Below are positions 1 to 7,291 of a stretch of DNA of 35,799 nt, in pieces. Within the stretch, counting starts at the first letter, position 1. Every line of letters begins with the position of its first letter. Under the pieces are notes generated by a model. The model was not told the DNA's origin. It saw nothing but the letters and a program-made list of their open reading frames with translations, and made no database searches. The stretch covers positions 1-35,799 of the forward strand of contig JAZROD010000043.1 of assembly GCA_045648505.1 (NCBI GenBank), given 5' to 3'. The position numbers and the translations under genes are program-made. Source of the stretch: RGIG8700 sp045648505 (GTDB lineage: Bacteria; Bacillota; Clostridia; RGIG6154).

Positions 1-864
1 CAGGGTATTTTCGTAAACTTTAAAAACATCCAGCGTACAAGCCGTAAGAAAGTACCTTTTGGTGTTGCACAGGTTGGTAAGTCCTTCCGTAACGAAATTA
101 CACCAGGTAACTTTACATTCCGTACAAGAGAATTTGAACAGATGGAACTTGAATTCTTCTGCGAACCGGGCACAGACCTTGAATGGTTTAATTATTGGAA
201 AGAATTTTGCAAAAACTGGTTGTTAGACCTTAATATTAAGGAAGAAAACTTAAGACTTCGTGACCATTCACCTGAAGAATTGGCTTTCTATTCAAAAGCA
301 ACAACAGACTTTGAATTTATGTTCCCATTTGGTTGGGGTGAACTTTGGGGTATTGCTGACAGAACAGATTATGACCTTGGTCAGCACGCTAAAACATCAG
401 GCGAAACAATGGAATACATTGACCCTGTTGACACAAACAAGAGATACATCCCTTATGTTATTGAACCATCATTGGGTGCAGACCGTGTTACATTGGCATT
501 CCTTGTTGAAGCTTATGACGAAGAAACTGTTGGTGAAAATGATACTCGTGTGGTAATGCACTTCCACCCTGCACTTGCACCGATTAAGGTTGCTGTGCTT
601 CCTCTTTCAAAGAAGCTTTCAGAACAGGCAACAGAAATTTATCAAAAGCTTTCAAAGAAATTCATGTGTGAATATGATGAATCAGGTTCAATCGGCAAGA
701 GATACAGAAGACAGGACGAAATTGGTACTCCTCTATGCGTAACTGTTGACTTTGATACAGAAAACGCCAATTCAGTTACAGTTCGTGACAGAGACACAAT
801 GGAACAGGTTAGAATTCCAATTGACGAACTTGAAGCTTATGTAGAAAAATACATTGAATTTTAA
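1..864 (+). CDS. glyQS: Glycyl-tRNA synthetase (single-chain, class II), 3' part
   Basis: The enzyme charges tRNA-Gly with glycine in the cytoplasm. The frame is open from base 1, so the 5' end lies outside the window and 287 C-terminal residues are present. Visible landmarks are QGIFVNF near the start, the class II motif 2 region FRTREFEQMELEFF, the motif 3 region EPSLGADRVTLAF, and a C-terminal anticodon-binding domain beginning around FHPALAPIKVAVLPL. The ATG at 142 is internal to motif 2 and is not the start. This is the homodimeric archaeal/eukaryal-like GlyRS used by many Gram-positive bacteria, not the alpha2beta2 GlyQ/GlyS enzyme. Length of the missing part is unknown. The next gene starts 12 bases downstream and is probably co-transcribed. 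Confidence 0.96.
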   Translation, partial: QGIFVNFKNIQRTSRKKVPFGVAQVGKSFRNEITPGNFTFRTREFEQMELEFFCEPGTDLEWFNYWKEFCKNWLLDLNIKEENLRLRDHSPEELAFYSKATTDFEFMFPFGWGELWGIADRTDYDLGQHAKTSGETMEYIDPVDTNKRYIPYVIEPSLGADRVTLAFLVEAYDEETVGENDTRVVMHFHPALAPIKVAVLPLSKKLSEQATEIYQKLSKKFMCEYDESGSIGKRYRRQDEIGTPLCVTVDFDTENANSVTVRDRDTMEQVRIPIDELEAYVEKYIEF

Positions 865-876
865 GGTTTTGATATT

Positions 877-1434
877 ATGTTAAAAAAGAATTTTAAAATG
901 TTGTTGTCATACATTCTCGGTATTCTTTCAAGCTTGTTTCTGACAATGTGTCTGGGTATGGTTTTTGACTATTCCCCAAAGCTGTTTTCTTGTATGACAG
1001 CATTGATTACTTTCCTGTTAATCTATAATGAAGTATGGAAATTTGGCAAATACGATAAGGTAAAAAATGAAAATTCAATTTTGAATTTGTTTTTATCAAT
1101 AAGCCTTTTCATATTGATTGCACTTGTTATTGAAACAAGTGTTGTGGTATGTAAAGCAATCGGTGCGGAAACTGCATTGTTTTATGTAAATATGCTTGGA
1201 ATGGTGTGGTTTTACCCGTTTACAGGTTTTTATACAGAATCAATGTTTTTGATTACCACCCCGGTTGTTACTTTGATAACTGTTGGCGTATGTGTATTTT
1301 CATACTGTATGGGTGTAAGAGGATTTTCATTTGCGGACAAAATTGTTACACGTCGTAATAAAAAATACGAAGAAAAAAAGGAAAAACATTTTGCCGAAAT
1401 TGAAAAGATTAAGGAACAATACAGAAACAAATAA
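877..1434 (+). CDS. Small multi-pass membrane protein, unknown function
   Basis: I do not recognise this 185-residue protein. It shows about four hydrophobic segments (roughly residues 8-30, 37-52, 68-90 and 118-145). These are followed by a strongly basic and acidic cytoplasmic-looking tail (TRRNKKYEEKKEKHF, then EIEKIKEQYRNK) that could form a short helix or coiled coil. The start ATG follows AAGG by about ten bases, a modest ribosome binding site. It lies 12 bases after the GlyRS stop and directly before a terminator, so it is the last gene of the glyQS transcript. No catalytic motif is visible. Membrane location is inferred from hydrophobicity only. Confidence 0.75.
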   Translation: MLKKNFKMLLSYILGILSSLFLTMCLGMVFDYSPKLFSCMTALITFLLIYNEVWKFGKYDKVKNENSILNLFLSISLFILIALVIETSVVVCKAIGAETALFYVNMLGMVWFYPFTGFYTESMFLITTPVVTLITVGVCVFSYCMGVRGFSFADKIVTRRNKKYEEKKEKHFAEIEKIKEQYRNK

Positions 1435-1435
1435 C

Positions 1436-1469
1436 AAAAAATGCTGTGGATTATTCCACAGCATTTTTT
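1436..1469. terminator. Bidirectional intrinsic terminator between convergent genes
   Basis: A perfect stem TGCTGTGGA/TCCACAGCA with a TTAT loop is flanked by A6 on the left and T6 on the right, so it reads as a rho-independent terminator on both strands. On the plus strand it follows the stop of the membrane protein by one base. On the minus strand it lies about 54 bases after the HD-protein stop. It separates the two converging transcripts. Confidence 0.92.
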
Positions 1470-1522
1470 ATTATCGTCCCTCTTTAAATTTAACATTCCA
1501 TAATTTTTCATCTTGCGGTATA

Positions 1523-2314
1523 TTATAATTCAATAATATTCTGTTTTTCAAGCCTTTGATTAATATATCCTTTCAGCTTTTTAGACATTAGTTTCAACTG
1601 CTCATTTGCAGTTGGATTTTCGGACTTAAAGTTCATCATTTTTTCTACAAATCCCTGTGATAGAGCTACCTTCACACTGACAGGATACACAAGCTCATAA
1701 ACCAAAGATAAATGACAGGCAAGTCCATCTACCGCATTTTTCTTAAGCTGTTTTAAAACAACTTTTTCATTAAAAAAGCTTTCAAAAACATCTCTTGAAA
1801 ATTGGGAATTTCTAAAATCCTCCTCGCTTACCTCATAAACATCCTCTTTTGAGCTTTCCAGATTCACCCTGAAAATATCAAGCTTATCTGCATCCCGGAT
1901 AATATTGCAAAACATCTTTGTACGGTCATCTAAAGAATTATCAACACGATATTTATTATGGAACCTTATTGCATTTTCTATAATATCATACCAGGATTCT
2001 TCATCTGTAAACTTCCGTATCATGCTATCTTTAAACAATATGTCCGCCCCAAGCTCCGCATGGTCCACAGACACAAGGTCATTAAAGGTACCATAACGTT
2101 TGTTCTGTTCAAACCTTGCAATATCGTGCAAAAGGCCAATAAGCCAAGCTAAGTCCACATCCTGTGGACTTAGCTTTAAATCAATGGCTATTTGTTCGGA
2201 AATATCAGCTACCTTGTAGGTATGCTTTACTTTTAGCTGATTTTGTCCTATATTCATATCATAATTGCTGACATATTCAGCAAAAACTTCCTTTGCTCTG
2301 CGTCTGTCTATCAT
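1523..2314 (-). CDS. HD-domain phosphohydrolase
   Basis: A 263-residue HD-superfamily metal-dependent phosphohydrolase. The ordered metal ligands are visible: KHTYKV (first His), LLHDIARFEQ (the HD pair), VDHAELG, RFHNKYR and IRDADKLDIFRV. This HD family usually hydrolyses nucleotides or other phosphate esters; the substrate here is unknown. I chose ATG 2314 (MIDRRRAKEVF), three bases past the preceding stop, because the homologous part of the protein begins there. A TTG at 2347 preceded by AGGCAGG, or an ATG at 2326, would add 11 or 4 residues and cannot be excluded. It is the last gene of the PaaK-ACT-HD run. A short open stretch in the next frame continues past its stop (see findings). Confidence 0.88.
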   Translation of the reverse strand: MIDRRRAKEVFAEYVSNYDMNIGQNQLKVKHTYKVADISEQIAIDLKLSPQDVDLAWLIGLLHDIARFEQNKRYGTFNDLVSVDHAELGADILFKDSMIRKFTDEESWYDIIENAIRFHNKYRVDNSLDDRTKMFCNIIRDADKLDIFRVNLESSKEDVYEVSEEDFRNSQFSRDVFESFFNEKVVLKQLKKNAVDGLACHLSLVYELVYPVSVKVALSQGFVEKMMNFKSENPTANEQLKLMSKKLKGYINQRLEKQNIIEL

Positions 2315-2315
2315 A

Positions 2316-2741
2316 TTAATACACATCTGCGGAAGTAACAAGTTCAATATTACCTGCCTTTAAAACTTCCAAGGATTTTTCCATATCGTGTGTTCTTACT
2401 ACCATCAACGCCTTGTCGGCCTTCTTACCAACAAAAGCATACATATACTCAATAGTAATTTCAGCCTTTGTTAAAGTATCAAGCACCTTTGAAAGACCGC
2501 CGGGCTGGTCGTCGATTGCTACCGCAATAACATCTGTGCACTTTGCAGCTACGCCGCTTTCCTTTAAAGCCACAACAGCTTCATCAGGTTTGTCAACTAT
2601 TAGTCTTAATATACCAAAATCAGTAGTATCAGCAATAGACAAAGCACTTATGTTTATGTTTTTTTCACTAAGAAGGTCAACAATTTTAGCAATTCTGCCA
2701 AATTTATTTTCTACAAAAATTGAAATCTGCTTAATAAACAT
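2316..2741 (-). CDS. Tandem ACT-domain protein (amino-acid binding)
   Basis: A 141-residue protein made of two ACT domains: residues about 1-66 (IKQISIFVENKFGRIAKIV, typical ACT beta-alpha-beta) and about 67-141 (VIAVAIDDQPGGLSKVLDTL). ACT domains bind amino acids or similar small ligands and control an enzyme partner. Stand-alone tandem ACT proteins are commonly encoded next to PaaK-type phenylacetate-CoA ligases, as here, but their ligand is not established. The start ATG at 2741 has AAAGGA about nine bases upstream. The ATG at 2757-2759 overlaps the ligase stop codon and lacks that spacing. Regulation of the neighbouring ligase is an inference from context. Confidence 0.9.
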   Translation of the reverse strand: MFIKQISIFVENKFGRIAKIVDLLSEKNINISALSIADTTDFGILRLIVDKPDEAVVALKESGVAAKCTDVIAVAIDDQPGGLSKVLDTLTKAEITIEYMYAFVGKKADKALMVVRTHDMEKSLEVLKAGNIELVTSADVY

Positions 2742-2758
2742 ATACGTCAATCCTTTCA

Positions 2759-4069
2759 TTAATGCAATTTTCTGTTATCAATAACTCTCTTTGCCTTACC
2801 CTCGCTGCGCTCAATAGATTTAGGGTTAACAAGATGGACCTTTACACCAATACCCAAAGTACTTCTTAAGCTTTCAACAATCTCTCTTTCAAGCTTTGCT
2901 ATTGATTTAACATCATCAGAAAACAGCTTTTCACTCATTTCCACATTGATGTCAAATGTATCTGTATTATTTACACGGTCAATGATAATCTGATAGTTAG
3001 GAGTAATATCATCCCCGCTTACCTTAAGCAATACTTCTTCAATCTGTGACGGGAATACATTTACACCGCGGATAATCATCATATCATCACTTCTGCCTGA
3101 AGGTTTGTTCATTCTAATAAAAGTTCTGCCACACTTGCATTTACCGTATTCCAGTGAACAAATATCGCGGGTTCTGTACCTGATTACAGGGAAACCTTCT
3201 TTTGTAATAGTAGTAAATACCAATTCACCTGTTGAGCCTTCAGGTAAAACCTCACCTGTATCAGGGTCTATAATTTCCGGAATAAACATATCTTCATTAA
3301 CATGCATACCGCACTGATATTCACACTCATAAGATACGCCAGGCCCCATAATTTCAGAAAGACCGTAAATATCATAAGCCTTTATGTCAAGTTTGTTTTC
3401 AATTTCCCTTCTCATATCCTCTGTCCAGGGTTCTGCACCAAATATACCAACCTGCAACTTAAGCTGGTCTTTAACGCCCATTTCTTCTATTGCTTCGGCA
3501 AGATACATAGCATAAGAAGGTGTGCAACAAAGTGCAGTACTTCCGAAGTCTACCATTGTCTGCACCTGCATCTGTGTATTACCGCTTGATGTAGGAATAA
3601 CAGTTGCGCCAATGGCAGAAGCACCATAGTGAGCACCAAGTCCGCCTGTAAAAAGTCCGTAGCCATAAGAAATCTGAATAAAATCTTCTTTACCAAGACC
3701 AATAGCCGTCATCATTCTGGCAACACAATCAGACCACATTTCTATATCATTTTCTGTATATCCAACAACTATCTTTTTACCTGTTGTTCCGCTTGACGCA
3801 TGAACTCTTACAATATCATTCATAGGTACAGCAAAAAGACCATAAGGATAACAATCTCTTAAATCCTGTTTGTAAGAAAATGGCAATTTATGTAAATCTT
3901 CAATACCTTTAATATCTTCAGGTTTTAAACCTTTTTCATCCATTCTGTTTCTGAAAAGTTCAACGTTTTCATACATTCTTTTAACTTGCTTTACAAGTCT
4001 TTCACTTTGAAGTTTTTCTATTTCTTCTCTGGGCATTGTTTCAATGTCCTTGTGTAGATAATTCCCCAC
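2759..4069 (-). CDS. paaK: Phenylacetate-CoA ligase family protein (PaaK-like)
   Basis: An adenylate-forming enzyme that activates an aryl-acetic acid to its CoA thioester with ATP. The 436 residues match the usual length of PaaK. The P-loop-like VHASSGTTGKKIVVGYT, the YGLSEIMGPGVSYEC adenylation core, YRTRDICSL, and a C-terminal lobe with GRSDDMMIIRGVNVFP are all visible. A CKCGRTF pair of cysteines precedes the C-terminal lobe, as in other PaaK proteins. I chose GTG at 4069 (VGNYLHKDIETMPREEIEKLQ) because GGAGG lies nine bases upstream and a promoter sits between that site and lysA. The longer frame, from ATG 4144, would run through the promoter and overlap lysA. In anaerobes PaaK with an ACT protein usually handles indole- or phenyl-acetate. 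The true substrate is unproven. Confidence 0.9.
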   Translation of the reverse strand: MGNYLHKDIETMPREEIEKLQSERLVKQVKRMYENVELFRNRMDEKGLKPEDIKGIEDLHKLPFSYKQDLRDCYPYGLFAVPMNDIVRVHASSGTTGKKIVVGYTENDIEMWSDCVARMMTAIGLGKEDFIQISYGYGLFTGGLGAHYGASAIGATVIPTSSGNTQMQVQTMVDFGSTALCCTPSYAMYLAEAIEEMGVKDQLKLQVGIFGAEPWTEDMRREIENKLDIKAYDIYGLSEIMGPGVSYECEYQCGMHVNEDMFIPEIIDPDTGEVLPEGSTGELVFTTITKEGFPVIRYRTRDICSLEYGKCKCGRTFIRMNKPSGRSDDMMIIRGVNVFPSQIEEVLLKVSGDDITPNYQIIIDRVNNTDTFDINVEMSEKLFSDDVKSIAKLEREIVESLRSTLGIGVKVHLVNPKSIERSEGKAKRVIDNRKLH

Positions 4070-4099
4070 TATATATCGCCTCCGTTTGTCGCTTATTAT

Positions 4100-4128
4100 A
4101 GTATAACACCGCACAAACAAATTTACAA
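4100..4128 (-). promoter_or_regulatory. Sigma-A-type promoter for paaK operon
   Basis: On the minus strand TTGTAA (4123-4128) and TATACT (4100-4105) are separated by 17 bases, and TATACT runs straight into TATAATA. The site lies in the short gap between the lysA stop (4134) and the paaK GTG (4069). It therefore gives the PaaK-ACT-HD unit its own transcript in addition to any readthrough from lysA. Confidence 0.65.
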
Positions 4129-4133
4129 GCTTT

Positions 4134-5429
4134 TTAAAGCTCATTTTTTATTAAATCTTCATATTGTTCTCTCTTAACAGCCATATAATCTTCATTATTA
4201 TGAATCATAACAATAGGCGGTCTTGGGATTTTATTATAATTAGATGCCATTGAATAATTATATGCACCTGTTGAAAGAACAGCAAGATAATCACCTGAAA
4301 CAGGTGTTTGTATGTAAACATCTTCTTGTATAAGGTCACCGCTTTCGCAACATTTACCAGCTATGGTGCATTTATAATTTTTTTCTTCTTTGGCTTTGTT
4401 GGCAACTATTGCAGAGTGTTCTGCACCATATAAAGCATATCTTGGATTGTCAGACATACCACCGTCTATTGCAACATATTTTTTATATCCTGTAATTTCT
4501 TTAACGCTACCAACAGTATACAATGTTATACCACAATCGCCTACAATGCTTCTTCCTGGCTCCATAAGAATTTCAGGCTCATCTATTTCAAGAAACGTGC
4601 ATTGTTCTTTAACAGTTTTTGCAAGCATACCAATACAAGTATCAATATCAAGTTCAGGGTCGCTTTCTACATATCTTACGCCAAAGCCACCACCAAGATT
4701 CAATACATCAGCTTCATAACCTGTTTCATCTTTAACATTTTTTATAAAATTAAGCATAACAACGGCTGAATCGCTGAACGGTGTATGTTCAAACACCTGT
4801 GAGCCAATATGACAATGAAATCCTGCTAAACAGATATTTTCACACTTAAGTGCTTCATTAACAATATCCATAGCCTGACCTGTTTCAATAGCAGAACCAA
4901 ATTTACAGTCTACTTTTCCTGTTGATATTGCCTCATAAGTATGAGGGTCAATTCCAGGGGTAATTCTTAAAAGAATTTTTTGTTTCAAGCCGTATTTTCC
5001 TGCTATTTCGTCAACATTAGCAAGCTCATATAAATTATCAACAATAAAGCAACCTATTTTGCTTTTAATTGCATATTCTATTTCATATATTGTTTTGTTG
5101 TTTCCATGAAAATAAATCTTATCAGATGGGAAACCTGCTTTAAGTGCAGTAAAAAGCTCACCGCCTGACACTACATCAACAGAAATATTTTCTTCGTTAA
5201 CAATTTCGTAAATTCTTTTAAAAGATGCCGCTTTGCTCGCATACAAAGGATGTGCACAATTAAAATATTTAGCAAGTGCTTCCTTATATTCTCTGCATCT
5301 TCTTCTTATTTTATTTTCATCCATTAAATATAACGGTGTCTGATACTTTTTTGCAAGTTCAACAGTATCTCTTCCTGCAAAAGTTAAATTACCGTTATCA
5401 TTAACAGATAAATTATCTAATATATACAT
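4134..5429 (-). CDS. lysA: Diaminopimelate decarboxylase
   Basis: Catalyses the last step of lysine synthesis, decarboxylation of meso-diaminopimelate, with pyridoxal phosphate. The 431 residues have the alanine-racemase-like barrel at the N-terminus with the PLP lysine in YASKA (about residue 66). HCHIGSQ, LNLGGGFGVRY and EPGRSIVGDCG follow, and then the C-terminal domain with the catalytic cysteine motif CCESGD and the GAYNYSMASNYN substrate/dimer contact. ATG 5429 is preceded by GAGAGGG seven bases upstream; a TTG one codon earlier is possible but less well placed. It follows dapA by 20 bases, so both are controlled by the lysine riboswitch upstream of dapA. Confidence 0.96.
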   Translation of the reverse strand: MYILDNLSVNDNGNLTFAGRDTVELAKKYQTPLYLMDENKIRRRCREYKEALAKYFNCAHPLYASKAASFKRIYEIVNEENISVDVVSGGELFTALKAGFPSDKIYFHGNNKTIYEIEYAIKSKIGCFIVDNLYELANVDEIAGKYGLKQKILLRITPGIDPHTYEAISTGKVDCKFGSAIETGQAMDIVNEALKCENICLAGFHCHIGSQVFEHTPFSDSAVVMLNFIKNVKDETGYEADVLNLGGGFGVRYVESDPELDIDTCIGMLAKTVKEQCTFLEIDEPEILMEPGRSIVGDCGITLYTVGSVKEITGYKKYVAIDGGMSDNPRYALYGAEHSAIVANKAKEEKNYKCTIAGKCCESGDLIQEDVYIQTPVSGDYLAVLSTGAYNYSMASNYNKIPRPPIVMIHNNEDYMAVKREQYEDLIKNEL

Positions 5430-5449
5430 CAAATTTCCCTCTCAAGATG

Positions 5450-6337
5450 TTAAATTAAACCTTGTTCTTTCATAAGTTCAACAAGTACTTTTTCTTTATC
5501 TTCTGCCATTTCAACGAGTGGAAGTCTTAAATAATTTTCACAGAATCCCATGTGTGACATAGCCGCTTTAACAGGAATAGGATTTACATCGCTGAAAAGT
5601 GCGTTAATAAGCGGTAAAAGTTCAAGCTGTAAATCTCTTGCTTTAGCCACATCACCATTAAAGTAACTATCACAGATTTCAACAGTTTTCTTAGGCAAAA
5701 GATTTGAAAGAACGGAGATTACACCAACACCACCAAGTGACATAATAGGAACAATCTCGTCATCATTGCCAGAATAAATATCAAGCTTACCTTTAAGAAG
5801 AGAAGCAGTTTTTGCAAGTGCTGAAATATTACCGCTGGCTTCTTTAATACCTGAAATCATTGGGTGCTCTGCAAGTTTTGCATAAGTTGCAGGCTCAATG
5901 TTTACACCTGTTCTTGATGGAACATTATATAAAATAACAGGAACTGTGCTGTTGTCAGCAATAGTTGTAAATAACTTAACAAGACCTGCCTGAGATGTTT
6001 TATTATAATAAGGTGTTACTACAAGTACACCATCTACTCCAACTTCACAAGCATATTTTGTAAGGTCAACTGCATAATCAGCGTCGTTACTTCCTGTGCC
6101 TGCAATTAAAGGTACTCTCTTGTTAACTCTTTCAACTGCATATTTAATAACTGCTCTGTGTTCTTCATCTGTAAGAGTTGAAGCTTCACCTGTAGTACCG
6201 CAAATTACAATAGCATTTATTCCTTCTTCAATCTGCCAATCAATCAATTTTCCTAATTTGTCATAATTAACTCCGTTTTTGTCCAATGGAGTAATAAGAG
6301 CAGTTGCAACTCCTTTAAATACTGTGTTTGTGTTCAT
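5450..6337 (-). CDS. dapA: 4-hydroxy-tetrahydrodipicolinate synthase
   Basis: Condenses pyruvate with aspartate semialdehyde, the first committed step to diaminopimelate and lysine. The 295-residue TIM barrel shows the substrate-binding GTTGEAST (around residue 47-54), the catalytic tyrosine in YNVPSRTGV, and the Schiff-base lysine in SGIKEASG. Ending and length are normal for DapA. AAAGGAAG precedes the ATG at 6337. Its leader carries a lysine riboswitch and terminator, so expression should fall when lysine is abundant. No other DAP-pathway gene (dapB, asd, lysC) is in the window, so the pathway is split across the genome. Confidence 0.97.
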   Translation of the reverse strand: MNTNTVFKGVATALITPLDKNGVNYDKLGKLIDWQIEEGINAIVICGTTGEASTLTDEEHRAVIKYAVERVNKRVPLIAGTGSNDADYAVDLTKYACEVGVDGVLVVTPYYNKTSQAGLVKLFTTIADNSTVPVILYNVPSRTGVNIEPATYAKLAEHPMISGIKEASGNISALAKTASLLKGKLDIYSGNDDEIVPIMSLGGVGVISVLSNLLPKKTVEICDSYFNGDVAKARDLQLELLPLINALFSDVNPIPVKAAMSHMGFCENYLRLPLVEMAEDKEKVLVELMKEQGLI

Positions 6338-6352
6338 AAAAATCTTCCTTTC

Positions 6353-6393
6353 AAAAAAATAAAGAGGCTGACTATATACATATAGAAAGCCTC
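6353..6393 (-). terminator. Attenuating terminator of the lysine leader
   Basis: Read on the minus strand, GAGGCT pairs with AGCCTC (6364-6393). An inner CTATATGTATATAG helix is separated from the outer one by small bulges, and the hairpin is followed by TTTATTTTTTT (6353-6363). It sits between the lysine aptamer and the dapA ribosome binding site, the expected place for the expression platform of a transcription-attenuating riboswitch. Confidence 0.88.
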
Positions 6394-6394
6394 A

Positions 6395-6590
6395 TAGATT
6401 CATACAAATTTAAACTAATGATAGCTCTCCGCACAATATATGCGACAACAAAACAAATCTTATTTTGCTTTGCCAGTACAACCTTACGCCTGAGTTGACT
6501 TCGGCACTCATACCTTTCACATACAACAAAGCTTTGCGACAACCATATCTGTATGCTACTAATTATAAAGTGCGACCTCTACCTAAAATA
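6395..6590 (-). ncRNA. Lysine riboswitch (L-box)
   Basis: Read on the minus strand the leader begins AGGTAGAGGTCGCAC (5' side of P1/P2, near 6584). It contains TGAAAGGTATGAGTGCCGAAG, the hallmark GCCGAAG loop, then ACTGGC. It closes with GGAGAGCTATC (6420-6430). These are the conserved blocks of the lysine aptamer in their normal order. A terminator follows and dapA-lysA are downstream, exactly the genes expected. Lysine binding should favour the terminator. The exact 3' boundary is approximate. Confidence 0.94.
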
Positions 6591-6601
6591 TTATTTTTCT
6601 T

Positions 6602-6630
6602 ATAATAACATAGACACAATTATTTGTCAA
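6602..6630 (-). promoter_or_regulatory. Sigma-A promoter for the lysine riboswitch-dapA-lysA transcript
   Basis: Perfect TTGACA (minus strand, 6625-6630), a 17-base spacer and TATTAT (6602-6607), running into TTATAAG. Transcription would begin near 6595, about ten bases before the aptamer. The -35 box overlaps the last codons of the upstream DUF2344 gene. Confidence 0.9.
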
Positions 6631-7291
6631 CATTTAATTTATTCATATTAACATCGTACAAATTATTTCTAACAATTGAATAATAATCTATATTAAAACC
6701 CTCTGTATATTTTTCAATAGCTTCCAGGAAAGTTACTGCTTTAAGATTGGCAGGCTCACCGTTTGCAAGTACAAATTTAAGTTTGATTTCACAATTGTTC
6801 ACTTCAAGAATATCAAGTGAGAAAATCATAGGTCTTATATCAGTATCACTGATTCCTCTTTTGGTTTTCTTTTCAACAACAACTGTCTCTCTTGCCATAA
6901 ACTCCTTAAGCAAATCATCCATATTTTCTATTGGATTTTTAAGATTAACAATTGCAGTATATTCCGCTCTTACCAAAACATTTAAAGGTTTTGTAACATC
7001 AGATACAGAGTGTACCCTTATATCATCCGGAAGTGCGTTATTCATTTTGATTTTAAGCACTTCAAAATCTGGTTTACTGTCAACAGAGATATCCATATAC
7101 TCATTAAGACCTTCAACGCCAAGCGGAAGAGGATGTGCTATAGACATAACAGGATGCGGATTAAAACCCTGAGAATAGCTTATATCAATTCCACCTCTTC
7201 TGAATGTTCTCTGCAGAGTTTTCATAAGGTCAAGATGAGATACATATTTTGAGTAACCAGTTTTAGAAAAACATATTCTTACTTTATACAT
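6620..7291 (-). CDS. Radical-SAM-linked protein, TIGR03936/DUF2344 family
   Basis: A 223-residue member of the TIGR03936 family of radical-SAM-linked proteins. The conserved N-terminal signature YKVRICFSKTGYSKYVSHLD and the following RRGGIDISYSQGFNPHP, MSIAHPLPLGVEG are present. The biochemical role is not established. It is almost always encoded beside, or fused to, the TIGR03960 radical SAM protein found immediately upstream here. ATG 7291 has GGAGG six bases upstream and overlaps the partner gene by 13 bases, so the two are translationally coupled. The longer frame starting 17 codons earlier has no such site. Its last bases contain the -35 box of the dapA promoter. Confidence 0.92.
   Translation of the reverse strand: MYKVRICFSKTGYSKYVSHLDLMKTLQRTFRRGGIDISYSQGFNPHPVMSIAHPLPLGVEGLNEYMDISVDSKPDFEVLKIKMNNALPDDIRVHSVSDVTKPLNVLVRAEYTAIVNLKNPIENMDDLLKEFMARETVVVEKKTKRGISDTDIRPMIFSLDILEVNNCEIKLKFVLANGEPANLKAVTFLEAIEKYTEGFNIDYYSIVRNNLYDVNMNKLNVDK

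Noticed and set aside
1230..1511. Minus-strand open frame of 93 codons across the terminator
   Set aside because: It runs through the terminator hairpin and antisense to the membrane protein; the repetitive cysteine/isoleucine composition comes from the hairpin.
4070..4144. N-terminal extension of PaaK to ATG 4144
   Set aside because: It would translate through the promoter and a perfect ribosome binding site, and the added 25 residues do not resemble PaaK.
4390..4719. Plus-strand open frame inside lysA
   Set aside because: Antisense to a conserved coding sequence with intact active-site motifs; no start signal.
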